Origin: Marinibacterium sp.
GTDB lineage: Bacteria > Pseudomonadota > Alphaproteobacteria > Rhodobacterales > Rhodobacteraceae
Assembly: GCA_017643305.1 (NCBI GenBank)
Contig: JAEPNQ010000037.1
Span: forward strand, 1 to 37,213
Direction of reading: 5' to 3'
DNA length: 37,213 bases
The notes beneath the pieces are model-generated. The model saw only the letters and a list, made by a program, of their open reading frames with translations, was not told where the DNA came from and searched no databases. The number at the start of each line of letters is the position of its first letter. Within the stretch, counting starts at the first letter, position 1. The position numbers and the translations under genes were made by a program. Shown in pieces: positions 1 to 9,362 of this stretch.

Positions 1-805
1 CCATCTGCGCGCTCAAGGTCACCGCGCCCAGGCGGTAATCCTCAAACGCCCGATACGCGAACGGGACCCAGTCGGCCACAACCTTACACATGGCTTCGGC
101 ATAGACCCGGATTTCATACTGCGCATGGGCGTCCGCCCGCAGGCGCAGGAAATGGAAAAGGTTGTGCAGGTCCACCTTCCAGTACCATTGCGTGTAGATG
201 TTGGCGGGCAGGTTCATGCGGGCCAGTTCGCGGGCCAGCCCAGCCTGCCCGTCCTGGCTGATCATCGCCTCGTAGTGGTCATAGGCCCGGGTGCTGTCGG
301 ATTTCAGGATCTCCAGCACGCGCGCGGCCTCTTCCCCCTCCAGCACGTCGCCCCGGCCCTGGTTGTTGATCAAGGACTGCGCGGCCAGATCATCCGGCGC
401 AGGGATGTAAAACTCGCGGTCCAGGATGGAATAGCGGGCGGAATATTCGTTCACGTTGGCGGTCCGGTGGCGGATCCACTGGCGCGCTACGAAGATCGGC
501 AGTTTTACATGCAGCTTGATTTCGCACATCTCGAACGGCGTGGAATGCCAGTGACGCATCAGATAGCGGATCAGCCCTTCGTCGTTCTGGACGGATTTGG
601 TGCCCTTGCCATAGCTCACCCGCGCGGCTTGGCAGATGGCGGCGTCGTCGCCCATATAGTCGATGACGCGGATGAAACCGTGGTCCAGAACAGTATGCGC
701 GGTGTAGAGATACGCTTCCATGCCCGGTACTGTTGCGCGCAAGGTTTCGCGCGCCGTGCTGCGCAGTTGGGTGATTTCATCGAGCTGGTCTTGAGTGAGC
801 GGCAT
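1..805 (-). CDS. thyX: Flavin-dependent thymidylate synthase ThyX (3' end off the window)
   Basis: Converts dUMP to dTMP with methylenetetrahydrofolate and FAD/NADPH, the flavin-dependent alternative to ThyA. Translating the minus strand from the ATG at 805 gives about 268 residues with no stop, beginning [15 protein letters not shown] and running off the left edge. The ThyX signature RHRx7S is present as [11 protein letters not shown], followed by ARYS, and the region [13 protein letters not shown] is typical of the FAD/dUMP-binding part. Family members are about 300 residues, so only the last 30 or so are missing. The upstream stretch has a purine-rich GGGGAC as a possible weak ribosome-binding site. 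The next gene remnant is divergent. Identification is secure; the start is likely because the Met lies just before the conserved N-terminus. Confidence 0.93.
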   Translation of the reverse strand, partial: MPLTQDQLDEITQLRSTARETLRATVPGMEAYLYTAHTVLDHGFIRVIDYMGDDAAICQAARVSYGKGTKSVQNDEGLIRYLMRHWHSTPFEMCEIKLHVKLPIFVARQWIRHRTANVNEYSARYSILDREFYIPAPDDLAAQSLINNQGRGDVLEGEEAARVLEILKSDSTRAYDHYEAMISQDGQAGLARELARMNLPANIYTQWYWKVDLHNLFHFLRLRADAHAQYEIRVYAEAMCKVVADWVPFAYRAFEDYRLGAVTLSAQM

Positions 806-994
806 ATGTGCGGGTCCCCGATGGATAGAATCTGTTGAGAGCCTCACTATATCTTGAGGCACGCGCCCCGCAAACCGCCATATCGGGGTCGCACTTTCGT
901 CACGCTTTGCCTCTTGCTTGTGCCACGCGGATTAACTTTCAACCATAACGCGGGGAGTCTCTGAGAAAACCTAAAAACCGTAAGGTTGAGGCAG

Positions 995-1494
995 ATGGCG
1001 CGGATTTGGCTGGGCGCCGCTGTGGCAGCCTTTTTAGACGCGTGCGGCGGCGGCAACCCCTTTACCGAATAAGATACCGGAGCGGGCACCGGGATCGATT
1101 CCGATCGCGCCCTGCCCCACGGTACGGCATCTCCCAAGCCGGGCAATAGCATCTTCTGCACTGAACCGACTGCAGCCTCCGGCGGACAAGTCGGCGACGG
1201 CTACGTGACCGATGTGGACTGTAACTCAATCAATGACACGTTTACCGTGGATAACCTCGGGTTTGATGGTGACAACGTGTATAACCGCGGCACTGCAGTC
1301 AGCTCCCTCGGGCCCTATTCGGTTTACAAAGCGGTGGCGCGGTTTCCTAACAGCGAAACCGGATCGCCGATCAACCAGTTCACCTACCGTGCCATTTACG
1401 GCGTCAGCACCTCGGGCAACACCCAGTTCGCCATCGTGCGGACCGGGCCTATTCGGATGACGTCTTTATCGTCTTCCACCAGTAGGACGCCGGG
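995..1494 (+). pseudogene. Decayed surface lipoprotein, transferrin-binding-protein-like
   Basis: The reading frame from the ATG at 995 encodes a lipoprotein-like signal (MARIWLGAAVAAFLDACGGG), then NPFTE and an in-frame TAA at 1070-1072. The same frame continues after the stop with SDRALP, DDTFTVDNLGFDGDNVY, AVSSLGPYSVY and FTYRAIYGVSTSGNTQFAIV. I recognise these from Rhodobacteraceae lipoproteins annotated as transferrin-binding-protein-like solute-binding proteins. After AIVRTG (about 1446) homology jumps to another frame (AYSDDVFIVFHQ, then TAG). The C-terminal beta-barrel half is missing because the sequence runs straight into the start of the next gene. The gene therefore has a nonsense codon, a frameshift and a large 3' deletion. 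Family naming is from memory; the decay is read directly. Confidence 0.65.
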
Positions 1495-1509
1495 ATGCGG
1501 CGGGGGCAT

Positions 1510-2289
1510 ATGCAGCGTGCGCTTTGCGCGGCTGTTCTGGCAACGGTGCTGAACCTGTCCAGCGCGGCAGCCGAAGTTGTGCTGCCCCCGGACCAGCTGA
1601 CCAAGGCCGCCGTTGTCGTCCTGGAAAGTGGGGATACCGCCCGCGCGCTGGCCTATGCTGATGCGTTGGTGGGCCGAAACCCCGCAGATATCACAGCCCA
1701 ACTGGTCCGCGCTCGCGCCATGCGCGATCTGGGCAGCAACAGCAACGCTCGCAATGCAGCCTGGGATGCCGTCGACGCCGCAGAAGCGCAGGACGAAAAC
1801 TACGCCGGGGCGATGGTCATGGCAAAGGTCCGATCCAGCTCCGGTCGCAAGACCCTGGCTCAACACTGGCTGCGACGCGCAGTGGAACTGGCTCCAAACC
1901 AGACGCTGGAAACCCGCGCAATCCGCGATTTCAAATACCTGCGCACCACCAATTTATAGTCCGAGCGGCTGACTTTTTCGATCACGCCTGACAGCAACAT
2001 CAACGATGGCTCGGCGCGCGAAACATCGTTTCCAACTACGAACTGACCGAATTGCTGTTTGACGAGCAGGTAGAATACCAGCTGACCAGGGCCGCACTGG
2101 CCCTGTCCGGGATCGAATATACATTGGGGCTCGATACCCGGTACCGCGTGCATCAAACCGGCACATCGGCTGTAAGACCACGGGTTCAACCCGACTGTGA
2201 CGATCTATGGGTCTCAAAAAAACAGCACCATTGCACTATATGAGCCTAACAAGCTGGCCACAAATTTCTGCATCCAGTCTGCCTTCTAG
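1510..2289 (+). pseudogene. Decayed Slam-like outer-membrane lipoprotein assembly protein (TPR plus barrel)
   Basis: Starts with MQRALCAAVLATVLNLSSAAA, a clean signal peptide; an ATG at 1495 in frame is less likely. About 130 residues of TPR-like helices follow (ALAYADALVGRNPADITAQL, AQHWLRRAVELAPNQ). The frame hits TAG at 1957-1959 after FKYLRTTNL. It continues in the same frame with RLTFSITPDSNINDGSA, which resembles the barrel entry of surface lipoprotein assembly modifiers (DUF560/Slam). A frameshift near 2030 moves to frame NYELTELLFDEQVEYQLT, running through LALSGIEYTLGLDTRYRVHQT. A second break and internal deletion near 2165-2190 leads to NPTVTIYGSQKNSTIALYEP and a terminal Phe (QSAF, stop 2287-2289), as expected of an outer-membrane barrel. 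Its position after a lipoprotein gene matches known Slam-substrate pairs. The gene is clearly non-functional as it stands. Confidence 0.7.
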
Positions 2290-2393
2290 TTTCTGCTCCC
2301 CTCCGCTATGCAAACGGATCAGGCGTACGCGCTCTCGACACCTGTCATTGGCGCGCTATGCTCCCGACCCATAGTCCAGTTTTAGGGAGCTGC

Positions 2394-2822
2394 ATGTCCA
2401 TCAAATATCTGCACACCATGGTCCGGGTGAAGGATCTGGAGGCCTCGATGGCGTTTTACGAATTGTTGGGCCTGAAAGAGACGCGCCGCCACGAAAGCGA
2501 AGCGGGCCGGTTTACGCTGGTGTTCATGGCACCCCCGGGGCAGGAAGACTGCCCGGTGGAGCTGACCTATAACTGGGACGGAGACGCAGGCTTGCCAGAT
2601 GACAGCCGCCATTTCGGGCACCTGGCATATGCGGTCGACAATATCTACGAGACCTGCCAGCACCTTATGGACAATGGCATCACCATAAACCGCCCCCCGC
2701 GCGACGGGCGCATGGCGTTTGTGCGGTCGCCCGACAACGTGTCGGTTGAATTGTTGCATGCGGACGGGTCGCTGGAACCGGCGGAGCCGTGGACCAGCAT
2801 GGAAAATATCGGCCATTGGTGA
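2394..2822 (+). CDS. gloA: Lactoylglutathione lyase (glyoxalase I)
   Basis: Isomerises the methylglyoxal-glutathione hemithioacetal to S-lactoylglutathione, detoxifying methylglyoxal in the cytoplasm. The 142-residue protein is a single VOC-fold enzyme. The four expected metal ligands are visible as His7 (LHTMVRV), Glu56 (PVELTYN), His76 (FGHLAYA) and Glu119 (SVELLH). The start at 2394 is preceded by AGGGAG at ideal spacing; a longer frame from 2358 has no such site. Its last bases overlap the following DUF1194 gene by four bases (GTGA), so the two are probably cotranscribed, although the functional link is not obvious. Confidence 0.93.
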   Translation: MSIKYLHTMVRVKDLEASMAFYELLGLKETRRHESEAGRFTLVFMAPPGQEDCPVELTYNWDGDAGLPDDSRHFGHLAYAVDNIYETCQHLMDNGITINRPPRDGRMAFVRSPDNVSVELLHADGSLEPAEPWTSMENIGHW

Positions 2823-3529
2823 TTCGCGCTGCGCTTTGTATGCTGCTGGGCCTGACGGCGGTTCCTGCAGCGGCGGTGGATTGTCGCCTGGCCCTTGTGC
2901 TGGCGATGGATGTCTCCTCCTCCGTGGATGAACAGGAAGACAATCTTCAGCGCGGCGGCACGGCAAGCGCGCTGTTGGCGCCCGAGGTGCAGGCAGCGTT
3001 TTTCGCAGGCGACCTGCCTGTTGCGCTGGCCGCATATGAATGGAGCGGGCGGTACAATCAGGAAGTCCTGCTCGACTGGCGCATGATCGAAACCCCCGCC
3101 GATCTGCTGGCAGCGGCGCAGGCAATCGGACTGTCGGAACGCAGCCACAATGATTTTCCGACCGCAATGGGCTACGCGCTGGGATTTGGCGCGAACCTTT
3201 TGCAAAGCGCGCCTGATTGCCTGTTTCAAACACTGGATATGGCCGGGGACGGCGAAAATAACGAAGGTTTCCGCCCCGACGCTGCCTATGCGGAATTCCC
3301 GTTTGGTGGCGTGGTGGTGAACGGGCTGGTCATCAACGGCGCCGATTACGAGGGCGAAGTGCAGCTGATTGATTTTTACCGGGCCGAAGTGCTGCACGGC
3401 CCCGGCGCGTTTCTGGAGGTTGCAGAAGGGTTCGAAGATTATGAACGGGCCATGCGCCGCAAGCTGGAACGCGAACTGTCGCCACGCGCGATCGGCGCGT
3501 TGTCCGGCGCGGCGCGGGGGCCGGGATGA
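2819..3529 (+). CDS. Secreted DUF1194 protein (von Willebrand A-like), copy 1
   Basis: DUF1194 proteins have a von Willebrand factor A-like fold; the biological role is unknown. From the GTG at 2819 the product is 236 residues with a signal peptide (IRAALCMLLGLTAVPAAA) and then DCRLALVLAMDVSSSVDEQE. Asp31, Ser33 and Ser35 form a MIDAS-type DxSxS metal site. Other family blocks are AAYEWSGRYNQ, DMAGDGENNEG and VVVNGLVI. I chose 2819 because it gives a four-base GTGA overlap with gloA and a proper signal peptide; an upstream ATG at 2789 would put extra residues before the signal. The next gene is a paralogue overlapping by four bases. Family is certain, function is not. Confidence 0.85.
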   Translation: MIRAALCMLLGLTAVPAAAVDCRLALVLAMDVSSSVDEQEDNLQRGGTASALLAPEVQAAFFAGDLPVALAAYEWSGRYNQEVLLDWRMIETPADLLAAAQAIGLSERSHNDFPTAMGYALGFGANLLQSAPDCLFQTLDMAGDGENNEGFRPDAAYAEFPFGGVVVNGLVINGADYEGEVQLIDFYRAEVLHGPGAFLEVAEGFEDYERAMRRKLERELSPRAIGALSGAARGPG

Positions 3530-4272
3530 AGGCACTGGCATTGGCGGCGGTGCTGATGCTGGGCAGCGCACCGGCAGAAGCCGCTTGCCGTCTGGCGCTG
3601 GCACTTGGGCTGGATGTGTCGGGCTCGGTCAACGCAGCGGAATATGCGCTTCAACGCACCGGGCTGGCCGCTGCGCTGGGGCATCCAGATGTGACATCCG
3701 CCTTGTTTGCCCAGCCCGACCTGCATGTGCGGATCGCGGTATATGAATGGAGCGGATCCAGCCATCAGCAGGTGGTGATCGGCTGGACCGCGATCACCGA
3801 CCGCACGGTTCTGGACCGGGTGATCGCGCGGCTCGCCCGGATCGATCAAGGCGAAGACAGCGCACGGCGACGCGATCTCAGTACGGCGCTGGGGACCGCG
3901 ATGCAGACTGGCGCGGGTTTGCTGGACCAGCAACGCCAATGCTGGCGTCGCAAACTGGATCTTTCGGGGGATGGCAAACAGAACACCGGTCCGCACCCGC
4001 GCGACATGCGCGCGGTGCTGCAGGACCGGGGCACAACCATCAATGCGCTGGTGATCGGCGCTGACAATCCCGTCGCGGGCGATATCCGAATGGTCGAGAT
4101 TTCGGAACTGCTGTCCTATTTTCAGACCTGGGTGATCATGGGACCCGATGCGTTTGTGGAAACAGCTCTTGGCTTTCCGGATTTCGAGGCTGCGATGGTG
4201 CGCAAACTGCGGCGCGAAATGGAAAGCCCGGTCTGTCCTGGACGGACGGAACCGGGCCTGGAGAGCCGATGA
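3526..4272 (+). CDS. Secreted DUF1194 protein (von Willebrand A-like), copy 2
   Basis: A 248-residue paralogue of the preceding gene, starting in an ATGA overlap with it. It has a signal peptide (MKALALAAVLMLGSAPAEAA) followed by CRLALALGLDVSGSVNAAEY, with Asp30, Ser32 and Ser34 as the MIDAS-type site. Shared blocks with copy 1 are AVYEWSGSSHQQ, LDLSGDGKQNTG, INALVIGAD and MGPDAFVETALGFPDFEAAM. The C-terminus is unrelated to copy 1 and ends PGRTEPGLESR. Both copies are predicted to act in the periplasm or outside the cell. Translational coupling suggests the two are made in matched amounts, so a complex is possible but not shown. No following gene on this strand. Confidence 0.85.
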   Translation: MKALALAAVLMLGSAPAEAACRLALALGLDVSGSVNAAEYALQRTGLAAALGHPDVTSALFAQPDLHVRIAVYEWSGSSHQQVVIGWTAITDRTVLDRVIARLARIDQGEDSARRRDLSTALGTAMQTGAGLLDQQRQCWRRKLDLSGDGKQNTGPHPRDMRAVLQDRGTTINALVIGADNPVAGDIRMVEISELLSYFQTWVIMGPDAFVETALGFPDFEAAMVRKLRREMESPVCPGRTEPGLESR

Positions 4273-4390
4273 TACGCTTACCTCAGTGAAGCCAGGTCTG
4301 TGGTGCCTGCTCGATTACCTCAATCCGTACCACTTTCAATACCCCAGCCATTACCCCGGCGTTTTGAATGCCCCGGATCGCACCTTTGCC

Positions 4391-4888
4391 TCAGTAAATA
4401 TACCGGATCTGATCCGTCCAATATCGTTCCATTCGCTTGCGGGAGGAGTTTATATCCTCCACCCGCAGCAGATCTATTACGCCCCGGCTTTCCAACCCCT
4501 CGGCGTGACGTTCGAACAGCTTGTGGACAATCGCCGCAACTTCCCTGCCCCGCGGGGTCAGCCACACACGGACCGACCGGCGATCAATCTCGCAGCGTTG
4601 GTGGTGCATTTAGCCCATTTCGACCAGTTTCTTGAGGTTGTAGCTGACATTGCTACCCTGGTAGTAGCCGCACGATTTCAATTCACCCGCCGTGACTTCG
4701 TTGGTGCCGACGTTAAACAGCAACAGTGCCTGCACCGCGTTGATGTCCAGCACGCCGACCCGTTCAAATTCATCCTTGATGACATCCAGCAGCAGCCGAT
4801 GTAACCGTTCGACCAGCGCCAGCGTGTCGAGATACCCCATCATGAATCCGCTTTGGGTCTGCGAACCCATTTGCATCTGAATGCTCAT
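4391..4888 (-). pseudogene. LdtR/MarR-type winged-helix regulator split by an in-frame TAA
   Basis: The frame from the ATG at 4888 encodes MSIQMQMGSQTQSGF and then helices around ERLHRLLLDVIKDEFERVGV, with the DNA-recognition segment SCGYYQGSNVSYNLKKL. After VEMG it meets TAA at 4610-4612. Without any frame change it continues MHHQRCEIDRRSVRVWLTPRGREV to ERYWTDQIRYIY and a natural stop at 4391. The two pieces together make about 164 residues, the normal length of this alphaproteobacterial LdtR-like family, and from memory the interrupted position is a Tyr (TAC to TAA is one base). The truncated product lacks the wing and C-terminal dimerisation helices. Because TAA is immediately followed by ATG, translation could restart and give two chains. 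Read as a recent nonsense mutation unless sequencing error or suppression applies. Confidence 0.8.
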
Positions 4889-5221
4889 TCGTTTCTCCGA
4901 TTCACTGCTTGGGGATCAGCATCGACTAACTTTTCAAACATTCCGTTAAGCCGCGATACCGGGATTTTGACCCCGATGATTCGGTGCGATTCGACCCCGA
5001 TCCACCTACGGCCCTGACCCTGCGTAATGTCCACCATCGCATACCTTGCCGCCGCGGGCGCACAGGGCCCGAAAAAAGCCGGTGATAACAAGGCGCAGCA
5101 CAATGCTGCACCTGCAAAGGCAGCAAATGTATACCGCGGTATTCATCTAAGCATCTAAAAACATTTGATTTTTCCAGATCATGCACCACATTGAAGGGCG
5201 TGTTGCACGGGAGGAACCACA
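4889..5221. other. Intergenic region between divergent genes, with a near-direct repeat
   Basis: This 333-base stretch separates the split LdtR-like gene (minus) from the hydratase gene (plus). It holds a near-direct repeat, GATTTTGACCCCGAT at 4963-4977 and GATTCGACCCCGAT at 4988-5001, upstream of the regulator and therefore a candidate operator. The part next to the hydratase is AT-richer (about 5150-5180) and probably holds its promoter, with GGGAGG before the start codon. A minus-strand frame at 4885-5103 overlaps the regulator start by four bases but resembles nothing I know, so I do not call it a gene. Confidence 0.5.
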
Positions 5222-6061
5222 ATGGATCAGCTGAATATCCTGGCCTGGGCCGGACGGTCGCAAACCGAAACAGGCGGCGTTGACGCCGGTATGGCGCAAC
5301 AGATTCATGCGACGCTGGGCTCGCCCGGTCACCGCGCTCCTAAGACTGGCGATCTGTTGGACCCTCTATGGCACTGGTGCGCATTTGCGCCATCCGACCC
5401 CACACAAGACCTGCGTACTGACGGCCACCCACGGGCTGGGGATTTCCTCCCGCCGCTGCGCCTGCCCCGACGGATGTGGGCCGGCGGGCAGCTGCGGTTT
5501 CATCGTCCAGCCCGCGTGGGCGACCCGTTGGAACGCCGCTCGGTCGTTGCAAATGTGGACCAGAAAAGCGACACGATGGTGCTGATCCGGGTCAACCATG
5601 AAATCCACGGCCCCCAGGGTCTGGTCCTGGAAGAACGCCAGGACGTCGTCTACCTGCCGATCCCGGAAGAGTTCACTCCGCCCGTCAAGCGCGCAATGCC
5701 GAACGGTAACGCCCTGCGCCGCAGCCATCCGATGACCGAGGCTCTTTTGTTCCGGTTCTCCGCCGTCACTTTCAACGCTCACCGTATTCATTACGACACC
5801 CCCTACGCGCAGGAGGTCGAAAAGTACCCCGGCCTGGTGGTGCATGGGCCACTGCAAGCGATGCTGCTGATGCGCGCGGCCTGCGACGCCAGAAACTCGA
5901 CACCGACAGATTTCAGCTTCCGCGCTCTGCACCCTATATTTGCAGGATCTGACCTGCAAATCGCGGCAGATGACGGTGAAGATGGCGAGCTGCGGCTCTA
6001 CACCGGACAGGACGGGCACCAGGGCATGGTGGCCACGGCCCTCTTTCAGGGAGTGGTCTGA
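5222..6061 (+). CDS. HTD2-type hotdog dehydratase/hydratase (mesaconyl-CoA hydratase-like)
   Basis: A 279-residue member of the double-hotdog MaoC/HTD2 group, which hydrates or dehydrates acyl thioesters; mesaconyl-C4-CoA hydratase belongs here. The N-terminal hotdog includes LRFHRPARVGDPLERRS. The C-terminal half carries the family block LFRFSAVTFNAHRIHYD, then YPGLVVHGPLQAMLL, with His in NAHRIHYD as the expected catalytic region. GGGAGG lies just upstream of the start. The stop overlaps the start of the CoA-transferase gene (TGATG), so the two are translationally coupled and probably act on the same acyl-CoA. The substrate cannot be read from the sequence; a C4-C5 dicarboxylic acyl-CoA is plausible by analogy. 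Confidence 0.8.
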   Translation: MDQLNILAWAGRSQTETGGVDAGMAQQIHATLGSPGHRAPKTGDLLDPLWHWCAFAPSDPTQDLRTDGHPRAGDFLPPLRLPRRMWAGGQLRFHRPARVGDPLERRSVVANVDQKSDTMVLIRVNHEIHGPQGLVLEERQDVVYLPIPEEFTPPVKRAMPNGNALRRSHPMTEALLFRFSAVTFNAHRIHYDTPYAQEVEKYPGLVVHGPLQAMLLMRAACDARNSTPTDFSFRALHPIFAGSDLQIAADDGEDGELRLYTGQDGHQGMVATALFQGVV

Positions 6062-7296
6062 TGGGAGTGCTTTCTGGAATGCGTGTAGTCGAAGGCTCTG
6101 CGTTTGTCGCGGTGCCGCTGGCCGGATTGAGCCTGGCGCAAATGGGGGCCGAAGTGATCCGCTTCGACCGGCTCGAAGGTGGGCTGGATGCCGGGCGCTG
6201 GCCGCTAGCCCCGTCTGGCAAGAGCCTGTTCTGGGCTGGGCTGAACAAAGGTAAGAAATCCGTCGCTGTCGACATGAAATCCGCAACCGGGCGCGAACTG
6301 ATAACACGGATCGTCACCGCACCGGGTGAGGATGCCGGGCTTTTCATCACCAACCTTCGGGTGCGCGGCTGGATGGATCACCCGACACTTAGCCAGTACC
6401 GACCGGACCTGATCTCGGTCACGCTTGCGGGCGACCGGCATGAGCGGCCTGCAGTGGATTATACGGTGAACCCGGCCCTCGGTATACCCGACATTACCGG
6501 CCCCGAAGACCATGACAGCCCCGTTGCTGCGGCCCTGCCCGCCTGGGATCTTCTGGCAGGGCAGACCGTAGTGTCGGCCCTGCTGGCGGCCGAACGGCAC
6601 AGGCTACGTACCGGCCATGGCCAGGGCGTGGACCTGACACTGAAGGACGTGGCGGCGGCCGCCGTTGGCCATCTTGGCATGATCGGTGACGCGGTGCTGA
6701 ACGATACGCCCCGATCCAAGGCCGGCAATGCTCTCTACGGCGCCTTTGGTGACGCGTTTGAGTGCGCCTGCGGGCGGCAGGTGATGGTGATCGGTTTGAC
6801 CGACCGCCAATGGCGCGGGTTGGTCAAAGCCACCGACAGCCAGATTGCGCTGCAGGCGCTGGCAGCCCGGCATGGCGCGGATTTGTCGGACGAAGGCGAA
6901 CGGTGGCGCCTGCGTGCAGAAATCGCCGACATCCTTGCTCCCTGGTTTGCAGCACGGCGTGTGGAGGACTTTGCGGATGCATTCGACGCGGCCGGGATGA
7001 CCTGGTCGGTCTTCCGCTCCATGAAAGAAGCTGTGGAAGAAGACCCGGACCTGAGCCCGGATAACCCGCTATTCACCACGCTCGATCAACCCGGATTGGG
7101 CCGCTTCCCCGTGCCCGGCAGCCCGATCAGCTTTTCCAGCCACGCCCGCACAGCCCCAGAGCCCGCCCCTCCGCTGGGCCTGCACACCGAAGAGGTTTTG
7201 TCCGAGGTCGCCGGGCTCGACAGCATGGAAATCGCGCGGCTTTTCGACAGTGGCACTGTGACCGGCCCGCGCATGGCGATCAAACCGGCAGCATAA
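6061..7296 (+). CDS. CaiB/BaiF (class III) CoA-transferase
   Basis: Moves CoA between acyl-CoA and free carboxylic acids. The 411-residue product has the family N-terminus (LSGMRVVEGSAFVAVPLAGLSLAQMGAEVIRFD), the GLNKGKKSVAVDMKS block and a C-terminal small domain with FADAFDAAGMTWSVFRS. Asp163 in PAWDLLAGQTV sits where the catalytic Asp of formyl-CoA and mesaconyl-CoA transferases is found. It starts inside the stop codon of the upstream hydratase gene (TGATG). The pair resembles the mesaconyl-CoA transferase/hydratase pairing, but no citramalyl-CoA lyase is next to it, so the pathway stays open. It ends 68 bases before the convergent sdhE. Confidence 0.85.
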   Translation: MGVLSGMRVVEGSAFVAVPLAGLSLAQMGAEVIRFDRLEGGLDAGRWPLAPSGKSLFWAGLNKGKKSVAVDMKSATGRELITRIVTAPGEDAGLFITNLRVRGWMDHPTLSQYRPDLISVTLAGDRHERPAVDYTVNPALGIPDITGPEDHDSPVAAALPAWDLLAGQTVVSALLAAERHRLRTGHGQGVDLTLKDVAAAAVGHLGMIGDAVLNDTPRSKAGNALYGAFGDAFECACGRQVMVIGLTDRQWRGLVKATDSQIALQALAARHGADLSDEGERWRLRAEIADILAPWFAARRVEDFADAFDAAGMTWSVFRSMKEAVEEDPDLSPDNPLFTTLDQPGLGRFPVPGSPISFSSHARTAPEPAPPLGLHTEEVLSEVAGLDSMEIARLFDSGTVTGPRMAIKPAA

Positions 7297-7311
7297 ACGC
7301 AACACTCAATG

Positions 7312-7363
7312 CCGGGCGCCTTCGGCCACGTGAAAAGTTCTGTCATGTGGGCTGGACGCCCGG
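7312..7363. terminator. Candidate bidirectional stem between convergent genes
   Basis: CCGGGCG at 7312-7318 can pair with CGCCCGG at 7357-7363. Nested inside, CACGTG at 7327-7332 can pair with CATGTG at 7344-7349 with one G-U pair. The structure fills the short gap between the ends of the CoA-transferase gene and sdhE, where a shared terminator would be expected. There is no clear T-run, so this is a structural guess. Confidence 0.3.
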
Positions 7364-7364
7364 T

Positions 7365-7649
7365 TCAGTCGGTTCCGGCCCGGCCTATCGTGGCGTGATG
7401 TGCTTGAACGATTTCGCTAATCAGGTCGGAAAAACGGCCGGGCGTGGGGTGCTGTCCAGTGGACCAGGACAGCAGGTCCTGATCGTTTTCATCCAGCAGC
7501 TCTTCGTACAGATCCAGCTGGGTATCGGTCATGGCGGCAAGGTTCCGGTCTGCGTAGGACGACAGCAACAGGTCCATTTCCTTGATCCCGCGCCGCATGG
7601 AGCGCATGCCCAGCCGCTTCAGGCGAACATCGCGTGGCTCTTGGGTCAT
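7365..7649 (-). CDS. sdhE: FAD assembly factor SdhE (succinate dehydrogenase assembly factor 2)
   Basis: Small cytoplasmic factor that helps attach FAD covalently to the succinate dehydrogenase flavoprotein. The product, MTQEPRDVRLKRLGMRSM followed by RRGIKEMDLLLSSYAD, carries the RGxxE motif (RGIKE) that defines the family, and LYEELLDENDQDLLSW, the usual acidic end. Length about 94 residues is normal. An alternative GTG start at 7661 would overlap the XRE stop codon (GTGA) and add four residues. It is directly downstream of the XRE regulator and convergent with the CoA-transferase. Identification is firm. Confidence 0.9.
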   Translation of the reverse strand: MTQEPRDVRLKRLGMRSMRRGIKEMDLLLSSYADRNLAAMTDTQLDLYEELLDENDQDLLSWSTGQHPTPGRFSDLISEIVQAHHATIGRAGTD

Positions 7650-7657
7650 CTCAACCG

Positions 7658-8056
7658 TCACACTACCGCTTTCATTTCACGCAGGCATTTTTCAAGCCGC
7701 GCCAGACGTTCGCTGTTGTCACGCATCGCGCTGCGGATGGCGCGCATTTCGGCCAGCGCGGCGGTTAGGGCGTCTGCTTGAGGGGCCTCTTCGCCGTCAA
7801 CAGGCAATGCAGCGCCGTCGCCTTCGCCGGTCAGCAACCACATGATGGATACGTTCAACACACCGGCCATCATCGACAACCGGTTGGCGCGCGGTTCGGA
7901 CATGTCCTGTTCCCATCCCGCCAATGTGGCCTTTTTGATGCCAAGCCGACGGGCCAGCTGGGCCTGTGTCATACCGGCTGCGTCGCGCGCGCCAGCCACA
8001 CGGTCCCCGAAGGTCGCAGTCTCTGGCCCGAACCATTGCTCGTCGATATCTGACAT
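7658..8056 (-). CDS. XRE-family helix-turn-helix regulator
   Basis: A 132-residue DNA-binding protein with a Cro/C1-type helix-turn-helix at about residues 17-75 (MTQAQLARRLGIKKATLAGWE, then EPRANRLSMMAGVLNVSIMW). The C-terminal half (ALAEMRAIRSAM to LEKCLREMK) looks like a short coiled coil for dimerisation. It is divergent from aspartate aminotransferase, with an 87-base shared promoter region, and cotranscribed with sdhE (overlapping ends). From memory the XRE/sdhE pair recurs in Rhodobacteraceae, but its targets are unknown. Confidence 0.88.
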   Translation of the reverse strand: MSDIDEQWFGPETATFGDRVAGARDAAGMTQAQLARRLGIKKATLAGWEQDMSEPRANRLSMMAGVLNVSIMWLLTGEGDGAALPVDGEEAPQADALTAALAEMRAIRSAMRDNSERLARLEKCLREMKAVV

Positions 8057-8082
8057 CCTGCTGATTTCCTTCTCATCCCCGC

Positions 8083-9346
<1,264 letters not shown>

Positions 9347-9362
9347 AGCGCGTTTGAAACGT

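Noticed and set aside
125-838. 237-residue plus-strand ORF
   Set aside because: It lies antisense to thyX, whose motifs are clear; a GC-rich shadow frame.
4885-5103. 72-residue ORF upstream of the LdtR-like gene
   Set aside because: Four-base overlap with the regulator is suggestive, but the sequence matches nothing and covers the expected promoter region.
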